From Crocinitomicaceae bacterium (lineage in GTDB: Bacteria; Bacteroidota; Bacteroidia; Flavobacteriales_D; Crocinitomicaceae), in contig JAKVAR010000029.1 in NCBI GenBank assembly GCA_022447585.1, forward strand, positions 62,001 to 126,000: a stretch of DNA of 64,000 nucleotides, given 5' to 3'. Of the stretch, positions 44,120-51,553 are shown one piece after another. The notes beneath the pieces are model-generated. The model saw nothing but the letters and a program-made list of their open reading frames with translations, was not told the origin of the DNA and ran no database searches. How positions within the stretch are numbered: position 1 is the first letter of the stretch; every line of letters begins with the position of its first letter. The translations under genes and the position numbers were made by a program.

Positions 44120-46174
44120 ATGTATTCTTCACTTACCACGCTTGTATTTATCTTTTTTTCATTTCTCTTTTGTTTCGGTCAAGATGAATCAAGTGATTGG
44201 CCAAAGGAAATTGAATCTGAAAATTATTTAGTCAAAATTTATGCCCCTGAAGATTTAACCTATCATGACCATGAGTTAAAATCAAAAGCCGCGTTTTCAA
44301 TCAAAAAAGAAAATAACTCCACCCCTACATTTGGAATTCTTTGGAGTACGGCTACTCTAGATAGCGATCGTAGCAATCGAATTGTAAATCTCGCTTCAAT
44401 CAAGATCGATGAAGTTCGATTCCCGGAAGTTACAAGTGATGAAGAAATTGAATCTTTCAAAGAATTAATTGAAACAGAAGTCCCAAAATGGAATTATGAA
44501 TTCTCCTTAGACTCTCTGATTAATGAACTATCATCCGTGAGTGTTCACTTAGATGATATCCAATCGAATGCTCCCAAAATCATTATTTGCAATGAACCAA
44601 CTGTTCTCATTCAAACGGATGGTCAACCCAAATTAAAAGCCAGTGAAGATGGAATAAGTATTGTAGAAAACACATCATCGTTTATTGCATATAGTGATGA
44701 TTCCAATATGTTTTATTTATATGGTGGAAGAATCTGGTATGCCTCAATAGGTATAGAAGGCCCATGGTCACCATCAAAAAACATCCCGAAAAAATTAAAG
44801 AAAATTGCTCAAGAGGTCATTGAAAACATGGATAAAAAAAGTCAATACGAAAGCGACTTTACAACAAATGACGTGATTCCTAACGTCATTGTTTCAACCG
44901 AACCAAGCGAATTAATTGTGTTTTACGGAGAAGCTGAATTTTCCCCAATCCAAAACATTAATTTATTGTATGTAAAGAATACAAATGCAGATGTTTTTCT
45001 AGATATAGAAACTCAAATGTTCTATACACTAATCTCTGGAAGGTGGTTTTATTCAAACTCCTTGAAACAATCATGGAAACCAATTTCATCTGATGACCTA
45101 CCCATTGATTTCAAACACATCAACCCGGAAAGTGCTAAAGGTAACGTACTCTCTTCCATAGCCGGAACAGAAGAAGCAAAAACAGCGATATACGATGCTC
45201 AAATCCCTGAAACCGCAGCTGTTGATGTAAATACAGAAGCATCCGAAGTTGTTTTCAATGGAGATCCCATTTTTGAAACTATTGAGGGAACATCTCTAAG
45301 TTATGCGGTCAATACCGAAAGTGATGTCTTTAAAGACCCTCACTCTTATTACCTATGCGATAATGCTGTTTGGTTCAAGTCAAAATCACCTTTTGGACCA
45401 TGGAAAGTCTCTGGGAAACGACCTCTTGAAATAGAAAAAGTACCTGCAAGCAACCCAAAATACAACACAAAATATGTTTATATCTATGAATCCACTCCTT
45501 CTGTAGTTTATGTGGGCTACACACAAGGCTACTATGGTTCTTATGTTTACAACCAAACTGTTGTTTACGGCACAGGATACTATTACAACCCTTGGTATAA
45601 TGGTGTTTATTATCATCATCATTACACTTATGGATACTCATTCAGTTATTCACCAAGATTCGGTTGGACGCTAGGTTTTTCGTTTGGACCACCAAGCTAT
45701 TGGTGGGGCTGTAACTATTGGAATAATGGCTGGAACAATTGGGGACCACCTTATCACCGTCCGCCGTATTACGGTCACAACCACAACCACAATAATGGAG
45801 GTCAAGGTTATAATCCTGGGAACTCTAATAGACCGTCCATTTATGACAGAAGAAAGGGAGTTAGTCGTTACACGCCTACAAAACGACCTGACGTAAAACC
45901 GGTACCAAAACCGACGCCGAAACCCACACCAAAACCGACGCCTAGACCGACACCAAAACCGACGCCAAAACCTACGCCGAGACCGACACCAAAACCAACG
46001 TCGAGACCGACGCCGAGACCGATGCCGAGACCGACGCCAAAACCAACGCCGAGACCGATGCCGAGACCCACGGTTCATCCTGGAACAAGGCCATACACAC
46101 CTTCGCATAGACCCAAAACGAGACCAGCGCCGCGACCTACAAAAAGATCAAGTTTTGGTACGCTTGGACGATAG
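44120..46174 (+). CDS. Exported repeat protein with basic Pro/Thr tail
   Basis: The 684-residue protein has a signal peptide ([21 protein letters not shown]), an N-terminal domain of about 130 residues, then three degenerate modules of about 75 residues (about 153-228, 253-332, 365-443) with the pattern V.V.TEPSELI.F.GE..F.PI....L.YV.NT..DVF.D......Y.L..GRWF.S.S....W. A Tyr/Gly/His/Trp-rich segment (about 455-560) and a 25-unit-like K/R-P-T-P tail follow. Similar modules occur in many proteobacterial and Bacteroidota hypothetical proteins. No T9SS tail is seen. The aromatic and cationic parts suggest binding to a surface polymer, which is inference. Confidence 0.75.
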   Translation: MYSSLTTLVFIFFSFLFCFGQDESSDWPKEIESENYLVKIYAPEDLTYHDHELKSKAAFSIKKENNSTPTFGILWSTATLDSDRSNRIVNLASIKIDEVRFPEVTSDEEIESFKELIETEVPKWNYEFSLDSLINELSSVSVHLDDIQSNAPKIIICNEPTVLIQTDGQPKLKASEDGISIVENTSSFIAYSDDSNMFYLYGGRIWYASIGIEGPWSPSKNIPKKLKKIAQEVIENMDKKSQYESDFTTNDVIPNVIVSTEPSELIVFYGEAEFSPIQNINLLYVKNTNADVFLDIETQMFYTLISGRWFYSNSLKQSWKPISSDDLPIDFKHINPESAKGNVLSSIAGTEEAKTAIYDAQIPETAAVDVNTEASEVVFNGDPIFETIEGTSLSYAVNTESDVFKDPHSYYLCDNAVWFKSKSPFGPWKVSGKRPLEIEKVPASNPKYNTKYVYIYESTPSVVYVGYTQGYYGSYVYNQTVVYGTGYYYNPWYNGVYYHHHYTYGYSFSYSPRFGWTLGFSFGPPSYWWGCNYWNNGWNNWGPPYHRPPYYGHNHNHNNGGQGYNPGNSNRPSIYDRRKGVSRYTPTKRPDVKPVPKPTPKPTPKPTPRPTPKPTPKPTPRPTPKPTSRPTPRPMPRPTPKPTPRPMPRPTVHPGTRPYTPSHRPKTRPAPRPTKRSSFGTLGR
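45895..46140 (+). repeat. Low-complexity repeat coding for K/R-P-T-P units
   Basis: About twenty 12-base units of the type CCGACGCCGAAA / CCGACACCAAAA / CCGATGCCGAGA encode alternating PTPK, PTPR and PMPR. It is locally GC-richer than the surroundings and prone to slippage. Confidence 0.85.
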
Positions 46175-46840
46175 TTTTATGAATTTTATCAACACAGCTT
46201 TCTTCTGATAAAATCAATACATATTAACAATTAGATTTTGCAAATAAATATGTTGAACTAGGTATTGAAATTATTCAATGGAAAGGTACATTCTATAGCT
46301 TAATACTCAGTATTGAGCCTTCCTCTTTTGAGAAAACATACAAGATAAAGATGAATCAGATCTAATAAAAGGGAAGTATATCTATTACCTTATCACAATC
46401 CTGAATTTTGTATTAAAAGCACCCATTATTCATAGAGTTTGATGATTTTAATAGTGATGCTTAATACAGCTATATTAACACAAACCCAAAAAACGATTAA
46501 AATGCAGCGTTCTGTGTTATACATTCCAATTGCTAATCATTTAAGCTTATTCTCCAATAAAGATGGGAATGGTGAAATCACTTTCATTTACACCTAATAT
46601 TCTAGGTCATAGCTACAATAAGATAAGTCATAAGGTATCATCGAAGAATAGAATTATTTACTGAAAGAATCTATTGTCTATGCACCTGTAAAGCGCATCG
46701 TCTATTTTTTTCACTCCAAATTGGTTAGGTTTTTTATTTAACCATGCACTAAGCTATGAATGCACTTAAACCTAATAGTGACATTTAGAAGGAAGCTGAA
46801 AAGTCTTAACTAGAGTAAGCAAAAAACTAAAATATAAGTA
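46175..46840 (+). other. 666-bp region with scattered coding remnants
   Basis: No intact gene is seen. Between about 46270 and 46600 plus-strand frames read EIIQWKGTFYSLILSIEPSS, FEKTYKIKMNQI, then (another frame) YHNPEFCIKSTHYS and RSVLYIPIANHLSLFSNKD before stops, which looks like a decayed gene, not random DNA. I cannot name it. The last 60 bases precede the small-protein pair. Confidence 0.35.
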
Positions 46841-47308
46841 ATGAAAAAAACTATTTCACTTGGTAACTACGAGATGATCTTAAGGCCGCAGAACCAAGTT
46901 ATCAATTCAATTATTGACGGATGCTTTCCGTTTCCATTTTCTTGGAAAGACATGTTTCCAATTCTTTTAGGAGGATTTATGAAAGGGCAAGAGTTAGCCT
47001 CAAATGGAACCGATGAACAATATCCATATTCCATTGATGAATTAGCTAAGCGTATTCACAAAACAACTTTACCAGCTTTAGCACAAGCTAAATCACAAAA
47101 AGAAGTAGATGGGCACATGAAAGAGATCTATTTCGCATTCCCAGCAGCCAAAGAGTTAGTATCGTCACTTTCAGATGAAACTGACGATACTGATATACAA
47201 GGTTTAGTTTGGGTCCCTTGGGCAATTGCTGCAGTTGTGACATACGCAATTGCATATACGGCAGGATATAAGCAAGGATCTGAAGATAACGGTGATGGTG
47301 AAAACTAA
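46841..47308 (+). CDS. Small membrane protein, tandem paralogue 1 (unknown family)
   Basis: The 155-residue protein begins KKTISLGNYEMILRPQNQ, has a hydrophobic FPILLGGFMKG segment near 44-54, a central helical part (DELAKRIHKTTLPALAQ, EVDGHMKEIYFAFPAAKELV) and a C-terminal membrane helix (LVWVPWAIAAVVTYAIAYTAGYKQG) with a short acidic tail. There is no signal peptide. The next gene, 48 bp on, encodes a paralogue with the same layout. I recognise no family and assign no function. Confidence 0.75.
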   Translation: MKKTISLGNYEMILRPQNQVINSIIDGCFPFPFSWKDMFPILLGGFMKGQELASNGTDEQYPYSIDELAKRIHKTTLPALAQAKSQKEVDGHMKEIYFAFPAAKELVSSLSDETDDTDIQGLVWVPWAIAAVVTYAIAYTAGYKQGSEDNGDGEN

Positions 47309-47356
47309 TTATTACACCGTTAAGATAAATCACAATTAACTTTTAAATCAATCAAA

Positions 47357-47836
47357 ATGAATAATACAATTTCTATGGGGAATTTCGAATTAGTCCTCAA
47401 ACAAGCATCAAATATAAACGGTGGAGCATCGTCATCGGAAGGAGCAAATGAATGTCCAATCATGCCTCCTATTTTAATCCCATTACTTCCATTTTTATTA
47501 GATTACTACCTAAAAGGATCCGATGATGTGAAAAAAGGAGCTTCTAAAAACTCTCCTTATCCAAAGGAAAAACTAGGCCAATACATTGGAACAGAAGTAA
47601 TGCCTTCCCTTTTAAAGTCTACCTGTCAAAATGAAGAAGATGATATCTTAAAAGAAGTATACTCGGCTTTTCCAAAAGCCAAAAGTTTTGTCAAGGAAAT
47701 TCGAGATAAATATAACCCTGAAACCAATGATGACGTGCAAGCCTTCGCTTGGGTTCCCGTAGTAATTGTTTACACACTAATTGCAGCATATGCTTATGGC
47801 TCAGGATATAAAGATGGTAAGAACTCAAAACCATAA
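47357..47836 (+). CDS. Small membrane protein, tandem paralogue 2 (unknown family)
   Basis: The 159-residue protein is collinear with its upstream neighbour: NNTISMGNFELVLKQ, then PPILIPLLPFLLDYYLKG, SPYPKEKLGQYIGTEVMPSLL, DDILKEVYSAFPKAKSFV, and a C-terminal membrane helix FAWVPVVIVYTLIAAYAYGSGYKDG. Identity is low but the pattern (S.GN[YF]E..L, [YP]P....L...I.....P.L, WVP........AY..G[YK]) is shared. A terminator follows. The two probably arose by duplication and form a unit. Confidence 0.75.
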   Translation: MNNTISMGNFELVLKQASNINGGASSSEGANECPIMPPILIPLLPFLLDYYLKGSDDVKKGASKNSPYPKEKLGQYIGTEVMPSLLKSTCQNEEDDILKEVYSAFPKAKSFVKEIRDKYNPETNDDVQAFAWVPVVIVYTLIAAYAYGSGYKDGKNSKP

Positions 47837-47845
47837 GAATACATT

Positions 47846-47880
47846 AAAAAAGGAGGGCAATAAACTGTTCTCCTTTTTAA
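47846..47880 (+). terminator. Terminator of the small-protein pair
   Basis: AAAAAGGAG (47847-47855) pairs with CTCCTTTTT (47870-47878). Confidence 0.8.
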
Positions 47881-48039
47881 TAAAAGACTACACATAACAT
47901 CATCATTATAAACTCACTAAATGTAATTCTAAATAAGGTTTATACAATTACTCATAGAAGAAAATGTTGACTGAATGAAACTCAGCTATTTCCGTGCTTT
48001 TCCTGTTGCACCTGAAAATAGAACGCGAAAAATCTGAAA

Positions 48040-48366
48040 TTAATTAAACTCTTTCTTTAAAAAAAGACGTATCTCGGCCAGGTTTAGCAGATCTGAAGCC
48101 ATTTCAAATTCGTGCTTCGACAAACTTAAAGTTATATCAGGATAAGAGGTCATTATCGAATACCTTGTTGTTTTATCCGCTCTATGAATACTTGCTGAGC
48201 TAATATTATTTAATCCGAAAAAGCTAGATTTAAAAATAACAAAATCACTTTGCTCAAGAACTAAAATTAAGTTCCCGAAACATAATTGTAATTCTTGACA
48301 ACAATTACATTGTGATATATATCCGAAAGAATTCGAATGAATAAGCGTATGATTATCTTCTTGCAT
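48040..48366 (-). CDS. DUF6686-like small protein, copy 1
   Basis: The 108-residue protein has SFGYISQCNCCQELQLCFGNLILVL near its start (clustered cysteines at about 20-29) and SIMTSYPDITLSLSKHEFEMASDLLNLAEIRLFL at the end. It looks like the Bacteroidota family DUF6686 (family number from memory) and is about three quarters identical to the copy at 53945-54271. It follows the decayed hemerythrin-like gene, as copy 2 follows the intact one. Its frame is intact although the upstream promoter and operator look decayed. Confidence 0.75.
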   Translation of the reverse strand: MQEDNHTLIHSNSFGYISQCNCCQELQLCFGNLILVLEQSDFVIFKSSFFGLNNISSASIHRADKTTRYSIMTSYPDITLSLSKHEFEMASDLLNLAEIRLFLKKEFN

Positions 48367-48379
48367 ATCTTCTATATTA

Positions 48380-48669
48380 TTAGAAATTAAATACTATCTC
48401 TTCAATCCATTAATGCCTTTTAAGCATAAAGTCAAAATTTTCTAAGCGCTGAATGAGTTAAAAATTATTACCAATGATTTAGAGTTAGGTATAGAACGCA
48501 TTAAGCCTAAAAAATGCTGGTAAATCGTTGGTAATATGTCATTTTCAAAACTCTTATGCGATGCTTTTAGGTATGCGACAATCTCTTTTGATCCAAGCTC
48601 TAATATTAGAGCATCATTAAAATCAACTTCAAAATTGACGCTGTCTTTTTGCAAATATTACTCTTTCAT
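48380..48669 (-). pseudogene. Decayed hemerythrin-like (RIC/YtfE-type) gene
   Basis: Reading from the ATG at 48669 gives MKE, a stop (TAA where copy 2 has Leu4), then YLQKDSVNFEVDFNDALILE and IVAYLKASHKSFENDILP, matching MKELYLDKNGFGFEHDIYND and VIAYLKASHWRFEHELIP of the intact protein at 54284-54790. After PNSKSLVIIFNSF most of the middle (about 70 codons) is missing, and the C-terminus reappears as IQRLENFDFMLKRH-stop-WIEE, matching IQRIENFDLELKKHAWIEE. Two nonsense codons and an internal deletion make it a pseudogene. Confidence 0.9.
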
Positions 48670-48726
48670 CTTCCTCGATAAAAATTAATCTATAGCGTAA
48701 AATGACATCGAGATAAGAAATCGAGC

Positions 48727-48746
48727 AATACTTCATGATGTTTATA
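48727..48746. promoter_or_regulatory. Degraded copy of the AATACC dyad before the hemerythrin pseudogene
   Basis: AATACT-N8-TTTATA aligns with the intact AATACC-N8-GGTATA at 54848-54867, within matching flanks (GAGCAATAC in both). Its centre lies 35 bp from TAAAATGA (48698-48705), the decayed equivalent of the copy-2 -7 box. Confidence 0.5.
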
Positions 48747-48769
48747 ACGCCCAAGAAAGCTCATTTTTT

Positions 48770-48789
48770 AATACCATGAAAAAGGTATT
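48770..48789. promoter_or_regulatory. AATACC-N8-GGTATT dyad upstream of the DUF6607 operon
   Basis: A perfect AATACC/GGTATT inverted repeat with spacer ATGAAAAA. Its centre is 70 bp upstream of the -7 box at 48846. The spacer is nearly the same as at 60553-60572. Confidence 0.6.
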
Positions 48790-48798
48790 TTAAAGTTT

Positions 48799-48819
48799 AA
48801 TTTAGAATTAATCTAAATT
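48799..48819. promoter_or_regulatory. 21-bp palindrome, candidate metalloregulator operator
   Basis: Arms AATTTAGA and TCTAAATT are perfect inverted repeats around ATTAA. The reverse complement matches 18 of 21 positions of the site at 60464-60484. The arms resemble boxes bound by DtxR/MntR-type iron or manganese regulators; this is inference. Confidence 0.55.
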
Positions 48820-48845
48820 AAGCTCGCTTTTTCACATAAGCAAAC

Positions 48846-48853
48846 TACTTTTG
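48846..48853 (+). promoter_or_regulatory. -7 box of the DUF6607 operon
   Basis: TACTTTTG matches TAnnTTTG, 29 bases before the ATG. No -33 TTG is present, in keeping with activator dependence. Confidence 0.55.
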
Positions 48854-48882
48854 TCATAACAATGTCATAAAAAAACAGGTAT

Positions 48883-49791
48883 ATGAAAAATTTGATTTTA
48901 ATTGTAGCAGTTATATTGTTATCAATTAGCAAAATTATCGGTCAGAACAACCAACTAACAAAAGATAAAAATTCAATTAAAAAAATGTGTGGATGTTTTG
49001 ATGTTACATTCAATTTTGCAGAAACATTCAGTTATTCTGAAGACTCTACTTATCGTCCATCTGACACTAAACATGCAAGTGCATTAGAATTAGCCGAACT
49101 GATTACAGATGAAGATGGAAAAGTAAGTATACAACATTTATTGATCGTTGGCCCTCCTTCAAATCCAATGACTATTAAACATTGGAGACAGGATTGGCTA
49201 TATGAGAACACCGACTTTTATATGTTTAACGCCGACAACAAATGGAGCTATACAAAAAAATCAAAATCAGAAGTATCTGGTCAATGGACACAAAAAGTTT
49301 ACCAAGTAGATGATAGTCCTAGATATGAAGGCTCAGGAACATGGGTACATGTAGATGGAAAAAGTTACTGGGAAAGCACAACCACAGCACCCTTACCAAG
49401 AAGAGAGTACACTCAAAGAAGTGATTACAATTTAACATTAAGAAGAAACAGACATGAAATCACAAAAAATGGCTGGGTGCATGACCAAGACAACGACAAA
49501 ATTATTCGAAATAATGATAATGACGAATTGATTGCACAAGAAAAGGGATATAATACTTATGTGCGCGTTGATGACTCAAAATGTGAATCAGCTAAGACAT
49601 GGTGGAAAGAAAATGAAATATTCTGGGAAAATGCTAGAGAAATGTGGGATAGTGTTTATGGACGTAATATAAACATGGAATTGGCTTCAAAGGTTGATGG
49701 AAAAAGACTATACGAAATACTTTTCGAAATGGAATTAGACAGCAAGCCGAGAGAAATCAAAAAAGTAATAGAATCTTTCTTAATAAAATAA
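48883..49791 (+). CDS. DUF6607 family exported protein
   Basis: The 302-residue protein has a signal peptide (MKNLILIVAVILLSISKIIGQ) and matches the DUF6607 family: KKMCGCFDVTFNFAETFSYS, QHLLIVGPPSNPMTIKHWRQDWLYENTDFYMFN, GQWTQKVYQVDDSPRYEGSGTWVHVDGKSYWES and PLPRREYTQRSDYNLT. CGC near residue 36 and many Trp, Tyr and His residues are notable. Function unknown; family members sit beside PepSY and heme/iron genes, as here. It is the first gene of a four-gene operon. Confidence 0.9.
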   Translation: MKNLILIVAVILLSISKIIGQNNQLTKDKNSIKKMCGCFDVTFNFAETFSYSEDSTYRPSDTKHASALELAELITDEDGKVSIQHLLIVGPPSNPMTIKHWRQDWLYENTDFYMFNADNKWSYTKKSKSEVSGQWTQKVYQVDDSPRYEGSGTWVHVDGKSYWESTTTAPLPRREYTQRSDYNLTLRRNRHEITKNGWVHDQDNDKIIRNNDNDELIAQEKGYNTYVRVDDSKCESAKTWWKENEIFWENAREMWDSVYGRNINMELASKVDGKRLYEILFEMELDSKPREIKKVIESFLIK

Positions 49792-49801
49792 CAGAATTGC
49801 T

Positions 49802-51061
49802 ATGTTAAGGATACTATTCATTCTTACCTTCATATTAACAAGTGTTCATTCATCTTCGCAGAACATATTTACCTCACGTAAATATTGGACTCAAAACCCA
49901 AGTATTGAAGAAATAAAAAGTTCTGTGAATGAGGAGAACAATCTAGTTGCATTTGACAAACATAAATTCGATGCCGTGACTTGGGCTATTTTAGAAGATG
50001 TATCAATTGGTACAATAAAATATCTTATAAACATTGATGGTAATGGTGTCAATAAAAGATCGCATGATGGAAGAACTCCAATCTTTTGGGCGGCATATAA
50101 AAATAATGTTGAGCTTATAAGGTATCTAATTGAAAATAATGCCCGTACTGATTTAATTGACGACCATGGGTATGGACTTGCAACCTTTGCCGCAGTTACG
50201 GGACAGCTCAATGAGGAGATTTATGACATTTGTAAAGAAAACGGTGCCGATCTTAAAACAGAAAAAAATAGAGCAGGCGCAAATTCGCTACTATTAATAA
50301 TGCCTTTTCTTACTGATATAAAGCAAGTGAGGTATTTTGAAAAAAATGGACTCAGTATTCGAGATAAAGATAACAAAGGCAATAATGCTTTTACATACGC
50401 TTCAAAAACGGGGAACATTTCAATTATGAAGGAATTAATCTCTCTTGGAATAGATCCATCAGCCAATAATGATGCTGCCGTAATATTTGCCGGAAAAGGT
50501 ACACGAAAAAAGAAAAACTCCGCAGAGACATTTGAATTCCTTAAGCAACTTGGTTTATCTCTAAACACGATTGATGAAGATGGTAAAAACGTGCTTCATT
50601 ATCTTTCCGCATATAGTAAAGATGATAAGTTATTCAACTTCCTAATTGAAAACCAGGTGAAATTAGATATGCAAGATTCCAAAGGAAACACGCCTCTATG
50701 TTATGCATTAGAGTATAACAATATTGACATGATTAAACTAATAATTGAGCGTGATCCTGAGTTAAATACAATAAACAAAGATGGCGAAGGAATCATTCAT
50801 TTAGCGGTTAAAAGTCAAGAAATTGAAATAGTGGAATTAATACTCCCGTTAATCTCAGACATAGATTTAAAGTCAGCTAACGGCTTAACGCCTTTGCAAA
50901 TTGCCGCTGCGACAGCAAAAAACGATTTAATATTAAAATTACTTGTTCATTCTGGAGCAAACAAAAATATAAAAACTGCATTCGATGAAACAGCCTACAA
51001 TTTAGCTCTGGAAAACCAGCAGCTAAAAGATAATGGAATCTCTGTCGAATTTTTAAAATAA
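49802..51061 (+). CDS. Exported ankyrin repeat protein
   Basis: The 419-residue protein has a signal peptide (MLRILFILTFILTSVHSSSQ) and about nine ankyrin repeats, for example DGRTPIFWAAYKNNVELIRYLIENNA, DNKGNNAFTYASKTGNISIMKELISLG, DSKGNTPLCYALEYNNIDMIKLIIE and NGLTPLQIAAATAKNDLILKLLVHSG. It is probably periplasmic and binds a protein partner, perhaps another product of this operon. It starts 10 bp after the DUF6607 gene. Confidence 0.9.
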   Translation: MLRILFILTFILTSVHSSSQNIFTSRKYWTQNPSIEEIKSSVNEENNLVAFDKHKFDAVTWAILEDVSIGTIKYLINIDGNGVNKRSHDGRTPIFWAAYKNNVELIRYLIENNARTDLIDDHGYGLATFAAVTGQLNEEIYDICKENGADLKTEKNRAGANSLLLIMPFLTDIKQVRYFEKNGLSIRDKDNKGNNAFTYASKTGNISIMKELISLGIDPSANNDAAVIFAGKGTRKKKNSAETFEFLKQLGLSLNTIDEDGKNVLHYLSAYSKDDKLFNFLIENQVKLDMQDSKGNTPLCYALEYNNIDMIKLIIERDPELNTINKDGEGIIHLAVKSQEIEIVELILPLISDIDLKSANGLTPLQIAAATAKNDLILKLLVHSGANKNIKTAFDETAYNLALENQQLKDNGISVEFLK

Positions 51062-51065
51062 TTAT

Positions 51066-51545
51066 ATGAAACGATTTTTAACTTATAGTTTATTAACATT
51101 AACTATTTTCATTACATCTTCGTACGCTGGATCAGTAAAAAAATATAAATGCCTCATTCAAATGACTAATTATGTTGGAGAGGGTGCATACATCGTAATT
51201 TCATTAATTAATCCAAAGGGAGAGTATGAAAAGACATTATATGTTCAAGGAGATGATAAAGAGTGGTATTACGAAATTACTTCGTGGTGGAAATTTTATG
51301 GAAAACGACGCACTAATTTAGATGGTCGCACGGGAAGTACTATTTCAGGTGGAGAACGATCTATGAAAATACTCGAAATTGAGCCTTCAAAGATTAATAA
51401 AGGTTATCAGATAAGAGTTGAAAGCGCAGTTGAATCTGAAAATTATTTTGAACGAGATATTCAGTTCAAACTAACGACAGCAAATTTACAAAAAAAGCAT
51501 AACGGATCTGGTTTCATTCAATATTTGAGAATTATACCAAATTAA
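51066..51545 (+). CDS. DUF2271 family exported protein
   Basis: The 159-residue protein has a signal peptide (MKRFLTYSLLTLTIFITSSYA) and the DUF2271 pattern YIVISLINPKGEYEKTLYVQGDDKEWYYEITSWWKFYGKR, RTGSTISGGERS and KGYQIRVESAVESENYF. DUF2271 proteins commonly lie next to PepSY membrane proteins in iron-regulated operons. A periplasmic role in iron or heme handling is inferred. Gaps to its neighbours are 4 and 8 bp. Confidence 0.88.
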   Translation: MKRFLTYSLLTLTIFITSSYAGSVKKYKCLIQMTNYVGEGAYIVISLINPKGEYEKTLYVQGDDKEWYYEITSWWKFYGKRRTNLDGRTGSTISGGERSMKILEIEPSKINKGYQIRVESAVESENYFERDIQFKLTTANLQKKHNGSGFIQYLRIIPN

Positions 51546-51553
51546 ACTAGCAT

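Noticed and set aside
45375..46108. Long minus-strand frames under the K/R-P-T-P repeat (including a Gly/Val-Gly-Leu repeat protein and an Arg-rich one)
   Set aside because: They are complements of the low-complexity codons of the real plus-strand gene; composition is purely repetitive and no start signal supports them.
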